Both the position numbers and the translations under genes were made by a program. The notes below the pieces were generated by a model, which worked only from the letters and a program-made list of their open reading frames with translations, was not told where the DNA came from and did not search any database. Positions 23,777-31,344 of a DNA stretch of 45,496 bases are shown here, one piece after another. Origin of the DNA: JALYUA01 sp040004225 (lineage in GTDB: Bacteria; Acidobacteriota; Thermoanaerobaculia; UBA5066; Gp7-AA6); NCBI GenBank assembly GCA_040004225.1, contig JBDUBI010000136.1, forward strand, positions 1 through 45,496. The letters run 5' to 3'. Positions within the stretch are counted from its first letter, which is position 1, and every line of letters begins with the position of its first letter.

Positions 23777-24760
23777 GTGCCGACCTGCCTGCTGACCGGC
23801 GCGACCGGCTTTCTGGGGTCTCACGTGGCCAGATCTCTGCTCGCGCGGGGGTGGAGCGTCCGGGCCCTGGTTCGCGGCGGGCCGGAACGCCTGGGGACGC
23901 TTCCCGCCGCCGGGGTGGAGGTGGTCGCCGGGGATCTCTCCGCCGCGACGGATCTTGACGCCGCCGCCTCTCGCGTCGACGCGGTCGTGCACGTCGCCGG
24001 GATCACGAAGGCGCGAACGCGAGAGGAGTATCGCGAGGGGAATGCGCGTGGAACCGCCCGCCTGGTCGACGCGGCGCGGCGGAGCGCCCCGGGGGCCCTC
24101 TTCCTCCTCGTGTCGAGCCAGGCGGCGGCGGGACCGGCGCGCGGCGGCCGCCCTGTCGCCGAGGAGGATCCGCCGCGGCCGGTCTCGTGGTACGGAGAAT
24201 CCAAGCGCGAGGGCGAGGAGGCGGTTCGAGCGGCGTGGCGGGGGCCGTGGGTCGTCATCCGGCCCTCCGTGGTTTTCGGGCCCGGCGACCGGGGGCTGCT
24301 CCTCCTTTTCCGGGCAGCGGCGAAAGGGTGGCTGCCGGTCCCGGCCGCGGACTCCCGGATTCAGCTGATCCGCGCGGAGCGGGCCGCGGACGCCATCGCG
24401 GCGGCGGCGGCGCGGCCGGACCTGGCGGGACGTGCGGGGTTTCTCGCCGATCCCGCCCCGAGGACGATCGGGGAGCTTTCCACCTTGATCGCCTCCCTGC
24501 CGCCGAAACGTCCCCGTCTGGTGGCGGTGCCCCGGGCCGCCGTGCGCGTGGCGGGGGCCGTGGAAACGGTCGTCGAGAGCCTGACGCGACGTTCCAGGCC
24601 TTTCAACGCCGACAAGGCACGGGAAATCCTGGCGGGCGACTGGATCTGCGACGGAACGCCCCTGGCGCGGGATCTGCGCCTTCCCGAGGCCCCCCCGCTC
24701 CGTGAGGACCTCGCGGCGACCTGGGGCTGGTACGTGCGGGAGGGCTGGCTCTCTTTGTAA
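23777..24760 (+). CDS. NAD-dependent epimerase/dehydratase; candidate ceramide reductase (CerR-like)
   Basis: 327 residues from GTG 23777. It is an extended short-chain dehydrogenase: TGATGFLGSHVA (about 7-18) binds NAD(P), VDAVVHVAG gives the NNAG-like strand, Ser in LLVSSQAA and YGESKREGEE (YxxxK) provide the catalytic tetrad, and IRPSVVFGPGDRG follows. On its own the substrate is open. It lies 74 bases before a serine-palmitoyltransferase-like gene and then a GNAT-like acyltransferase, the same three protein classes (CerR, Spt, bCerS) that make dihydroceramide/ceramide in Caulobacter, so reduction of the 3-keto group of the sphingoid intermediate is a reasonable inference. The frame is open upstream, but translation there would overlap the divergent promoter. 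Confidence 0.7.
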   Translation: MPTCLLTGATGFLGSHVARSLLARGWSVRALVRGGPERLGTLPAAGVEVVAGDLSAATDLDAAASRVDAVVHVAGITKARTREEYREGNARGTARLVDAARRSAPGALFLLVSSQAAAGPARGGRPVAEEDPPRPVSWYGESKREGEEAVRAAWRGPWVVIRPSVVFGPGDRGLLLLFRAAAKGWLPVPAADSRIQLIRAERAADAIAAAAARPDLAGRAGFLADPAPRTIGELSTLIASLPPKRPRLVAVPRAAVRVAGAVETVVESLTRRSRPFNADKAREILAGDWICDGTPLARDLRLPEAPPLREDLAATWGWYVREGWLSL

Positions 24761-24764
24761 AATT

Positions 24765-24783
24765 TGCTAAGATCGGGTCCGAT
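24765..24783 (+). promoter_or_regulatory. Extended -10 and overlapping inverted repeat before the spt-like gene
   Basis: TGCTAAGAT (24765-24773) is a TGn-type extended -10. The imperfectly overlapping palindrome ATCGG-GT-CCGAT (24772-24783) covers the expected transcription start and could bind a regulator. This would give the spt-like and acyltransferase genes their own promoter, with a leader of about 55 bases and a real ribosome site (GGGAG). Confidence 0.45.
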
Positions 24784-24834
24784 TCGGGGCGTCCCGCGGG
24801 GCGGCCGCCTGTCATTTTTGGTGTGGGAGTGAAA

Positions 24835-26070
24835 ATGAGCAAAGTCGCTCCGGTGGCATTCGCGGCGCGGACATCGCCCCTTTTCGACAAGTGCTTCCGA
24901 TACGACGATGCGCACCGCATTCAGCGGGCGGGCCTCTACTCGTTTTTCCGGGTGGTCGATTCGGCGCAGGACCCGGAGGTCGTCATCGGCGGCCGCCGGA
25001 TGATCATGCTCGGTTCGAACAACTACCTGGGGCTGACGAACGACCCCCGGGTGAAGGAAGCCGCGATCGACGCCATCCGCAAGTACGGGTCCGGCTGCGC
25101 CGGAAGCCGCTTCTTGAATGGAACCCTCGACCTTCACGTCATCTTAGAAGAGAGACTCGCGAACTTCATGCGGCAGGACGCGGCGGTCGTTTTCGCGACC
25201 GGGTTCCAGGTGAATCTGGGAGCGATCTCCTGCCTGGTCGGCAAAGGCGACAGCGTCTATCTCGACAAGCAGGATCATGCCTGCATCATCGACGGCGCGC
25301 GGCTTTCCTTCGGAGAGGTCCATAAGTTCAAGCACAACGACCCGGCGGACCTTCGGCGGCAGATGAAAAACGACACGGGGAGCCGCGGAAAGCTCGTCGT
25401 CGTCGACGGCGTGTTCTCGATGGAAGGTGACATCGCGCCCCTGCCCGAGATCGTGGCGGTCGCTCGCGACTACGAAGCGGCCGTCATGGTCGACGATGCG
25501 CACGGCGTGGGCGTGCTCGGCCCGACCGGCCGCGGCACCGCAGAGCACTTCGGCCTGGAAGAGGAAGTCGATCTGATCATGGGGACGTTTTCGAAATCGA
25601 TGGCGTCTGTCGGAGGATTCATCGCCGGCGAGTCCACCGTCATCGACTACATCAAACATCGCGCACGGACCCTGATTTTCTCGGCGGCGCCGCCGCCGGC
25701 CTCCGTGGCGGCCGCCCTGGCCACAGTGGACATCATGGAGCGCGAGCCGGAGCGGCGCGAGCGGCTCTGGCAGAACACCCGGTTCTTCGCCGACGGCCTG
25801 CGGTCGCTCGGGCTCGATACGGGGGAATCCGAGACGCCGGTCGTGCCCGTTGTCGTGGGGGAGGACTTCACCGCGCTCCAGATGGTCCACCGCCTCCACG
25901 AGGAAGGCATCTTCGTCAATTGCGTGCTCTCTCCCGCGACGCCTCCCGGCCGGGCCCTCATCCGGACGTCCCTGATGGCCACACACACGCGGGATCAGCT
26001 CGTGCGGGCCCTCGAGTCGATCGAAAAAGTGGGGCGAGAAGTCGGGCTGGTCCGCTCCGTCGGCGCTTGA
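24835..26070 (+). CDS. spt: Alpha-oxoamine synthase, probable serine palmitoyltransferase
   Basis: 411 residues from ATG 24835 with GGGAG five bases upstream (GTG 24823 is less likely). PLP enzyme of the AOS family: LGSNNYLGL (59-67), GSGCAGSRFLNGTLDLH (85-101), catalytic His148 in DKQDHAC, DDAHGVGVLG (220-229) and Schiff-base Lys254 in GTFSKSMASVGG. The family also includes KBL, BioF and ALA synthase. SRFLNGTLDLH plus RLSFGEVHKFKHND are the combination I associate with bacterial serine palmitoyltransferases, which condense serine with a fatty-acyl thioester to 3-ketosphinganine. The flanking CerR-like and bCerS-like genes support this. Absence of bio or tdh genes argues against BioF or KBL. 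Soluble, cytoplasmic. Confidence 0.75.
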   Translation: MSKVAPVAFAARTSPLFDKCFRYDDAHRIQRAGLYSFFRVVDSAQDPEVVIGGRRMIMLGSNNYLGLTNDPRVKEAAIDAIRKYGSGCAGSRFLNGTLDLHVILEERLANFMRQDAAVVFATGFQVNLGAISCLVGKGDSVYLDKQDHACIIDGARLSFGEVHKFKHNDPADLRRQMKNDTGSRGKLVVVDGVFSMEGDIAPLPEIVAVARDYEAAVMVDDAHGVGVLGPTGRGTAEHFGLEEEVDLIMGTFSKSMASVGGFIAGESTVIDYIKHRARTLIFSAAPPPASVAAALATVDIMEREPERRERLWQNTRFFADGLRSLGLDTGESETPVVPVVVGEDFTALQMVHRLHEEGIFVNCVLSPATPPGRALIRTSLMATHTRDQLVRALESIEKVGREVGLVRSVGA

Positions 26071-26148
26071 GGATTTGCCGCCGCCGGTTCTGACTCGTCC
26101 GCTCCCGCCGCCGGCCGCAGTGGAGCGCCGGAACAATCCGGATGAGCC

Positions 26149-27294
26149 ATGACGGACGCCTCGGTTTTCGTCCAGCCCATCGGACGTTCGAAGAAAGAGC
26201 TCTCGCGGTTCTTCGACGTGGCCGACGGGATCTATGCGGGCGACCCTCTCTGGGTCGCCCCCTTGCGGGACGACGTCGCCAAGGTTCTCGCCGCAAAAAA
26301 CCCCTTCTTCCTGCACGGCGAGATGCAGCTTTTCATCGCCTCCCGCGAGGGCCGCGACGCGGGGCGGATCGCGGCGATCGTCGACCGGAACCACAACGAC
26401 TTTCACCGCGATCGCACCGGATTCTTCGGCTATTTCGAGAGTGAGAACGACCCTTCGGTGGCGCGGGCCCTCTTCGACGCCGCAGCCGCATGGGTCCGCG
26501 AGCGGGGTATGGACACGCTCCGCGGTCCGGCCAACCCGACCTTGAACGACGAGGCGGGACTCTTAGTCGACGGGTTCGAGTCCTCTCCGGTGTTGATGAT
26601 GACGTACAACCCCCGCTACTACGTGGATCTCGTCTCAGGGGCGGGGTTCGCGAAGGTAAAGGATCTTCTGGCGTACTGGTTCGAGATCCAGCCCGGCCCG
26701 ATGGCGCGGCTGGCCCGGATAGCGGAACGGATCGCGCGGCGGGAAAAAGACGTGGTGGTGCGCAAGATCTCGAAGAGGACGCTCGCCGCCGACCTTCCGA
26801 AGATCCGCGAGGTCTACAACGCGGCGTGGGAGAAGAACTGGGGCTTCGTCCCCATGACGCCCGAAGAGATGGACTTCATGGCGAAACGCCTGAAGCCGCT
26901 GGTCGACGAGGACTTCCTGTTCCTCGCCGAGGCCCGACGGCCCGACGGCTCCCCCGAGCCCGTCGCTTTCCTTCTGGCACTCCCGGACTACAACATCGCG
27001 ATGAAGCCGTTGAAAGGACGCCTCCTTCCTTTTGGCTGGCTGAAATTCCTGCTCTCCTTGAAGAAGATCCGCTCGATGCGCGTGTTGACTCTCGGGATCA
27101 AGAAGGAGTGGAGACTGCGCGGGCTCCAGGCGGTCATGTTCGAAAAGGGTTTGAAGGCCGCGCTCGATCGCGACTATGTCGGGTGCGAGATGTCGTGGCT
27201 GCTGGAGGACAACGACGCGATCATTCGCTCCGCGGACTTCTGGGGCGGCCGCCTCTACAAGACATACCGTATGTACGACCGGAGGCTGGCGTGA
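26149..27294 (+). CDS. GNAT-like acyltransferase; candidate bacterial ceramide synthase (bCerS-like)
   Basis: 381 residues. Visible blocks: DPLWVAPLRDD (about 30-40), KNPFFLHGEMQLFIASREGRDAGRIAAIVD, GFFGYFESENDPSVARALFDAAA, RGPANPTLNDEAGLLVDGF and a C-terminal half with VYNAAWEKNWGFVPMTPEEM and RLRGLQAVMFEKGL. The last resembles the acetyl-CoA-binding helix of GNAT enzymes, and the protein has the length and double-GNAT look of the acyltransferases near bacterial spt genes. In Caulobacter such a protein N-acylates the sphingoid base. The start at ATG 26149 has no ribosome site. A small hairpin (CCGGA-4-TCCGG, 26128-26141) lies just upstream. ATG 26142 is out of frame. Function is inferred mainly from context. 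Confidence 0.7.
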   Translation: MTDASVFVQPIGRSKKELSRFFDVADGIYAGDPLWVAPLRDDVAKVLAAKNPFFLHGEMQLFIASREGRDAGRIAAIVDRNHNDFHRDRTGFFGYFESENDPSVARALFDAAAAWVRERGMDTLRGPANPTLNDEAGLLVDGFESSPVLMMTYNPRYYVDLVSGAGFAKVKDLLAYWFEIQPGPMARLARIAERIARREKDVVVRKISKRTLAADLPKIREVYNAAWEKNWGFVPMTPEEMDFMAKRLKPLVDEDFLFLAEARRPDGSPEPVAFLLALPDYNIAMKPLKGRLLPFGWLKFLLSLKKIRSMRVLTLGIKKEWRLRGLQAVMFEKGLKAALDRDYVGCEMSWLLEDNDAIIRSADFWGGRLYKTYRMYDRRLA

Positions 27295-27311
27295 CGACGG
27301 GGTCGTAAGGG

Positions 27312-27330
27312 GTGAGGCGGGAGTGAGGCG
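27312..27330. repeat. Direct GTGAGGCG pair facing an inverted heptamer array
   Basis: GTGAGGCG at 27312-27319 and 27323-27330, the reverse complement of CGCCTCAC at 27372-27379. With the array at 27366-27393 it can fold into alternative hairpins in the gap between convergent genes, so it may serve as a two-way terminator. Confidence 0.55.
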
Positions 27331-27365
27331 AAAAAGAGAAGAAGCGGCAGGCCCCAGCGATGAGC

Positions 27366-27393
27366 GCCTGACGCCTCACGCCTGACGTCTCAC
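27366..27393. repeat. GCCTNAC heptamer array, four copies
   Basis: GCCTGAC, GCCTCAC, GCCTGAC and GTCTCAC in strict period seven. The array overlaps the stop and last codons of the minus-strand PAP2 gene (stop codon at 27376-27378). Confidence 0.7.
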
Positions 27394-28311
27394 GGCCGAG
27401 GTGGTCAACCGGTCATAAATCCGGTCTCCCAGCGGGACCGTCACCGCGGCGAGGATCAACCCGGCGAGCACGTCGACGACGTAGTGATAGCGGCAGTAGA
27501 TTGTCGACAGGATCAGGCACGTCGCCACGGGCAGCAGCCACCAGAACAGGTCGCGCGCGCGCCGGAATGCCACGAGCAATACGGCGGCCGCGAGCATCGT
27601 GTGCCCGGAAGGAAAGACATCCAGCTTCGTGTGTTCGAGCTCGTCCAGCGTTTGCGCGATGGCGGCGGCCACGGGAGTCGACTCCAAGGAAACCGTCTGG
27701 CGGCTCGCCAGTGCAAAGCGGGGACCGAGCGCCGGTACCGCGAAATATCCGGCGTAGGACACGTAGTAGCAGAGGGTCAGCGTGAAAATGTAGCGCCGCA
27801 GGGCGGGGATGTCCCGGACCCACAGGACGAATCCGAGCGCCAGCGAAATGAAGTAGTAGGTTGTGTAGGCCACGTAGAAGACATTCGTGAGCCACGGCCG
27901 AACGAATTTTTCGAGCCAGACCGTCACGTCGACCCCGAAGAGCGCCCGGTCCGCGGCGATCAGCAGCGCGTCCCGCGCTCCGCCGCGGGCAGAGAAGATG
28001 AGAACTCCCAGTGTCTCGTAAAGCACGGGGATGAACGCCGCCGGGTAAAAGTCGAGGAGAAACCGGATGGGCCCCGGCAGCCCTTTTTCGCGCCGGACGA
28101 GCACCGCGACGATGGCGACGGCCAGCGCGAGCACGGCATACCGGAGCAGGAGGCCGCCGGGATCGCCGAGGCGGCGAGAGAGCACGAGCGTGAGCAGGGA
28201 CACGGCGCCCAAGGCGGCGAAGTTGATCGCTTCGAGCGGGCGAACGAGTCTGGCCTCCGGAGGCCGGAGGGCGCGGACGGTGCTCGAGGAGGAAGTTGTC
28301 CGCGCCGGCAC
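27376..28311 (-). CDS. PAP2-superfamily membrane protein, AUR1-like (PAP2_3)
   Basis: 311 residues from GTG 28311, placed six bases after a GATAAT box; the frame is open further up but is Arg-rich and overlaps the NfeD gene region. Six or more membrane spans. The PAP2 core is FPSGHTMLAAAV (motif 2) and STIYCRYHYVVDVLAG (motif 3, H-x3-D). This Y-x-R/HHYxxD form is typical of the AUR1-like PAP2_3 subgroup. That subgroup includes inositol-phosphorylceramide synthase as well as lipid phosphatases. It lies tail-to-tail with the candidate ceramide genes, so head-group transfer to, or dephosphorylation of, a sphingolipid is a reasonable hypothesis; generic phosphatidic-acid or undecaprenyl-phosphate phosphatase activity is the alternative. 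Confidence 0.75.
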   Translation of the reverse strand: MPARTTSSSSTVRALRPPEARLVRPLEAINFAALGAVSLLTLVLSRRLGDPGGLLLRYAVLALAVAIVAVLVRREKGLPGPIRFLLDFYPAAFIPVLYETLGVLIFSARGGARDALLIAADRALFGVDVTVWLEKFVRPWLTNVFYVAYTTYYFISLALGFVLWVRDIPALRRYIFTLTLCYYVSYAGYFAVPALGPRFALASRQTVSLESTPVAAAIAQTLDELEHTKLDVFPSGHTMLAAAVLLVAFRRARDLFWWLLPVATCLILSTIYCRYHYVVDVLAGLILAAVTVPLGDRIYDRLTTSAVRRQA

Positions 28312-28379
28312 GGCGGGATTATCGCCGAAGGCGTTTTCCGGGGGGACGGCATACCGGCCGTTGGCCCCCCGTCCCGCCG
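28311..28379. promoter_or_regulatory. Nested inverted repeats over the AUR1-like promoter
   Basis: Outer arms CGGCGGGA (28311-28318) and TCCCGCCG (28372-28379) are perfect. They enclose a hairpin with stems GGGGGG (28340-28345)/CCCCCC (28365-28370) and ACGGC/GCCGT around a six-base loop. The left outer arm abuts the GATAAT box and start codon of the PAP2 gene, so occupancy or folding could control its expression. Confidence 0.4.
28318..28323 (-). promoter_or_regulatory. -10 box, leaderless start of PAP2 gene
   Basis: GATAAT on the minus strand ends six bases before GTG 28311, with no ribosome site between. Confidence 0.5.
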
Positions 28380-28425
28380 GGCGATCTCGACCCCTGCCAG
28401 GACGCCTTCGCGCCGTGCGGCACGG

Positions 28426-28431
28426 TAGACT
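28426..28431 (+). promoter_or_regulatory. -10 box, leaderless start of nfeD-like gene
   Basis: TAGACT ends eight bases before ATG 28440. The same hexamer is used at 36462-36467 in the opposite orientation, six bases before a start. Confidence 0.5.
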
Positions 28432-28439
28432 TCCTGCGC

Positions 28440-29741
28440 ATGCCGGCGCGGCTCGCCTTCCTGCTTCTTCTCTCAGGGGCCGCCGCGTTCCCGGCGGGCG
28501 CCGCTCCTGCCCCCCTCGTCGTCGTGGGGCGAATCGACGGTCCGGTTCATCCGGCATCCGCCGCTTACGTCCGCCGTCTGCTCTCGGGGGCGCGGGAGAG
28601 CGGCGCGAGGCTCGTCATCCTGGAGCTCTCGACGCCCGGCGGTCTCCTGACCTCCACCCGGGAAATGACGACGTCGATCCTCGAATCTCCCGTGCCGGTC
28701 GCGACCTACGTCGCACCGTCGGGGAGCTCGGCGGCGTCTGCGGGGTTTTTCCTGCTCCTGGCGGGAGACGTCGCGGCGATGGCGCCCGGAACCAACTCGG
28801 GCGCGGCGCACCCCGTCGGGGGCCAGGGAGAGGACCTGTCGAAAACGATGACCTCCAAGGTCGAACAGGACGCGCGCGCGTTCATCCGCAGCCTCGCGCG
28901 GCAGCGGGGAAGGAACCCGGAAAAGGCGGAATCCGCGGTGACTTCGAGTGCCTCGTTCACCGAGACGGAAGCGAAGGGAGCGGGCCTCGTCGAAATCATC
29001 GCGCGGGACCGCGCAGATCTCATTCACCAGCTCGACGGACGAAAGCTCGCCCGGGTCAACGGGTCGTCGCAGACTCTGGCCCTGGCGGGCGCGCGGGTCG
29101 AGAGCCGGGAAATGGGATCGCTCGAGAGACTGCTAGGGGTCGTCTCTCACCCGAACATCGCCTATGTCCTCTTCCTCGCCGGCCTGGTCGGGCTCTACTT
29201 CGAGCTCGCCAGCCCCGGCGCCATCCTTCCCGGGGTCGTCGGGGGGATCTCGCTTCTCCTGGCTCTCTATGCCTTTTCAGTTCTGCCCGTGAGTCTCGCG
29301 GGCATTGCCCTGATTCTTTTCGCCATTCTTCTCTTCATCGCCGAGGTGAAGGTGACGAGCCACGGATTGCTGGCCGTCGGAGGAGCCGTCGCCCTTCTCG
29401 CCGGCTCGGCGATGCTGTTTTCCGGACGCGCAAACGCCGCCGGATACCGCGTGGATCTCTCGATCGTCGTGCCCGCCGTCGCGCTGACACTTGCGGTCGT
29501 GGGGTTCCTCGCCTGGAATACGGTGCGGCTTCGGACTCTACCGGTGCGCACGGGGCGCGACAGCCTTCTCGGCCAGAGTGCTGTCGTCGTGCGGCCGATG
29601 GACGGAGAGGGTCGAGGGACTGTCATGGTCCACGGCGAATACTGGGACGCGTGCGGGGCGCCGGCCGCGGCGGTCGGCGAGCGGGTGCGCGTCGCGAGAG
29701 TCGAAGGCTTCACACTCCACGTCGAACGGAGGCTGTCATGA
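28440..29741 (+). CDS. NfeD-family membrane-bound serine protease (ClpP-class)
   Basis: 433 residues. Residues 1-23 form a signal peptide. Residues about 27-225 are a ClpP/S49-like protease domain with ELSTPGGLL (62-70), SGSSAASAGFF giving candidate nucleophile Ser100, and Lys140 in MTSKVEQDARAFI. The Ser-Lys pair and its spacing match the long NfeD protease known from Pyrococcus. Four membrane spans follow (about 245-360), then a C-terminal OB-fold-like NfeD domain (TGRDSLLGQSAVVVRPM to the end). It is encoded directly before an SPFH/stomatin gene with an ATGA overlap, the conserved NfeD-stomatin operon; NfeD proteases can cleave the stomatin partner. The start is placed after a TAGACT box. 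Confidence 0.88.
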   Translation: MPARLAFLLLLSGAAAFPAGAAPAPLVVVGRIDGPVHPASAAYVRRLLSGARESGARLVILELSTPGGLLTSTREMTTSILESPVPVATYVAPSGSSAASAGFFLLLAGDVAAMAPGTNSGAAHPVGGQGEDLSKTMTSKVEQDARAFIRSLARQRGRNPEKAESAVTSSASFTETEAKGAGLVEIIARDRADLIHQLDGRKLARVNGSSQTLALAGARVESREMGSLERLLGVVSHPNIAYVLFLAGLVGLYFELASPGAILPGVVGGISLLLALYAFSVLPVSLAGIALILFAILLFIAEVKVTSHGLLAVGGAVALLAGSAMLFSGRANAAGYRVDLSIVVPAVALTLAVVGFLAWNTVRLRTLPVRTGRDSLLGQSAVVVRPMDGEGRGTVMVHGEYWDACGAPAAAVGERVRVARVEGFTLHVERRLS

Positions 29742-30505
29742 GTCAGGTGTTTTCGTTTCCGGGTCTGATTTTGGCGGCGTTCGTCGGCCTGATCCTCTTT
29801 TTCAAATGGGTCAACATCCTGAAGGAGTACGAGCGGGCCGTCACGTTCTGGCTCGGCCGCCTGGGCTCGAAGCCGAAGGGGCCCGGGCTCGTGCTGATCT
29901 TCTGGCCGTTCGAGACGATGGTCCGCATCTCGCTCCGGACGATCGTTCACGACGTGCCCGCTCAGGACATCATCACCCGGGACAACGTATCGGTGAAAGT
30001 GAACGCGGTCGTCTACTTCCGCGTCGTCGAGCCCGACAAGGCCGTCGTACAGGTGGAGAACTATCTCTACGCGACCTCCCAGCTGGCGCAGACCACCCTT
30101 CGCAGCGTGCTCGGTGAAGCCATGCTCGACGAGCTCCTGTCCGAGCGCGAGAAGTTGAATGTCGCCCTTCAAAGCGTCATCGATCAGCATACTCAGCCGT
30201 GGGGGATCAAGGTGTCGCTCGTGGAAGTGAAGCAGGTGGACCTTCCCCCGGAGATGCAGCGCGCCATGGCGCGCCAGGCGGAGGCGGAGCGGGAGAAGCG
30301 GGCGAAGATCATCCACGCAGAGGGGGAGTTCCAGGCGGCCGCGCAGCTCTCCCGCGCCGCGGAAGTCATCGGCCGCGAGCCGGCGACCCTCCAGCTGCGC
30401 TATCTCCAGACGCTGACGGAGATCGGAAGCGAGAAGAACACCACGATCATCTTTCCACTGCCGATCGACCTTCTTCGCGCGTTCCTTCCGAAGGAGACGA
30501 AGTAG
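29738..30505 (+). CDS. SPFH/stomatin-like membrane protein (slipin)
   Basis: 255 residues from ATG 29738, overlapping the NfeD stop. A single N-terminal hydrophobic hairpin or span (FPGLILAAFVGLILFFKWV) is followed by the SPFH domain: KEYERAVTFWLGRL, GPGLVLIFWPFETMVRISLR, DIITRDNVSVKVNAVVYFRV, and TTLRSVLGEAMLDELLSERE. An Ala/Glu-rich coiled-coil (PEMQRAMARQAEAEREKRAK) and a short tail (KNTTIIFPLPIDLL) close the protein; this layout is typical of slipins. It forms oligomeric membrane scaffolds and is probably processed or stabilised by the NfeD partner. Confidence 0.92.
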   Translation: MSQVFSFPGLILAAFVGLILFFKWVNILKEYERAVTFWLGRLGSKPKGPGLVLIFWPFETMVRISLRTIVHDVPAQDIITRDNVSVKVNAVVYFRVVEPDKAVVQVENYLYATSQLAQTTLRSVLGEAMLDELLSEREKLNVALQSVIDQHTQPWGIKVSLVEVKQVDLPPEMQRAMARQAEAEREKRAKIIHAEGEFQAAAQLSRAAEVIGREPATLQLRYLQTLTEIGSEKNTTIIFPLPIDLLRAFLPKETK

Positions 30506-30518
30506 AAGAGGCCAAAAA

Positions 30519-30539
30519 CGAAGGTCGAAAGGCGAAAGA
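30519..30539. repeat. Degenerate CGAARGN heptamer array, three copies
   Basis: CGAAGGT, CGAAAGG and CGAAAGA in strict period seven, 14 bases after the SPFH stop. A rotated, diverged version of the GGCGAAG array at 17260. Here the flanking genes are co-directional. Confidence 0.55.
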
Positions 30540-30629
30540 AGGGAAAAAACCGACAAGGCCGGTCGACACCGCGACGGATCGGTTCTCCGGTCCGCCCGAC
30601 GCCGTTTCCCCTGCGCCCTTCGCCTGAGT

Positions 30630-30638
30630 TGCTACACT
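30630..30638 (+). promoter_or_regulatory. Extended -10 promoter, leaderless start of SPOR gene
   Basis: TGCTACACT ends seven bases before GTG 30646; identical to the minus-strand site at 14714-14722. No -35 or ribosome site is visible. Confidence 0.6.
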
Positions 30639-30645
30639 CCGCGAC

Positions 30646-31344
30646 GTGGACGAGCCCCGCACGCATTACCAGCTCTCTTTCACGGCACGCCAGGCGCTGC
30701 TGCTGTTCGTCGGGCTTCTGGGAGCCCTGGCGGCGGCTTACGCCCTCGGTCTGATGACCGGTCTCGCCGGGCACGATGGACCGGAAACGCCCGTTGCGGC
30801 CGCGACACCCGGTACCGAAATTTCGACGAAGACCGCTCCGTCGGCCGTGACTCCGGAAGCTCTCGAAATCCCGCGGGCGGTGCGGGGAGTGGCTCCTTCG
30901 CGCGCGGCGCAGCGGGGCGTGACGTCGACGTCGGGGGCACCCGTGCCGACGTCTTCCCCGATCGCGGCCGGGCCGACGCCCTCTCCGGGACTTCAGCTCT
31001 TCGACGACGGTCCGGACCGCACGCCGGCCCCGGGCTCAGCCGCCGCGCGGAGAGTCCGCACCCCGAAGCCCTCCTCCGAAACGTCCGGTGTCCGCGCCGC
31101 CGCGGCCGGAAGCTTCTGGGTCCAGGCGCTTTCGGCGCCCTCCGAGAAGGAAGCCCGCTTGCGCCGCGATCGTCTCGCCGCTCACGGCTTTCCAGCGGCC
31201 GTCAGCTCCGGCTCGGGTCCGAAGGGGAAGGTCTACCGCGTGCGCGTCGGGCCTTTCAAAACGAGGGACGAAGCGGAGAAGTCGGCCGCGCGGCTGATGA
31301 CGCGGGAGAAGCTCCAGCCGTGGATCGTCCCCCCCGGGAAATGA
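30646..31344 (+). CDS. SPOR-domain cell-envelope protein
   Basis: 232 residues from GTG 30646. A short cytoplasmic start is followed by one membrane span (ALLLFVGLLGALAAAYALGL, about residues 17-36) and a long Pro/Ser/Thr-rich linker (about 45-155). The C-terminal SPOR domain starts at GSFWVQALSAPSEKEARLRRDRL and ends VYRVRVGPFKTRDEAEKSAARL (about 157-232), with the expected strand-helix repeat. SPOR domains bind denuded peptidoglycan at division sites, so the protein probably works in the periplasm in cell division or wall remodelling. It overlaps lipA by four bases. Confidence 0.88.
   Translation: MDEPRTHYQLSFTARQALLLFVGLLGALAAAYALGLMTGLAGHDGPETPVAAATPGTEISTKTAPSAVTPEALEIPRAVRGVAPSRAAQRGVTSTSGAPVPTSSPIAAGPTPSPGLQLFDDGPDRTPAPGSAAARRVRTPKPSSETSGVRAAAAGSFWVQALSAPSEKEARLRRDRLAAHGFPAAVSSGSGPKGKVYRVRVGPFKTRDEAEKSAARLMTREKLQPWIVPPGK

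Noticed and set aside
24835..26070. Calling the AOS enzyme glycine C-acetyltransferase (KBL) or BioF
   Set aside because: No threonine dehydrogenase or biotin genes are nearby, while two neighbours fit the sphingolipid pathway; not fully excluded, hence the moderate confidence.
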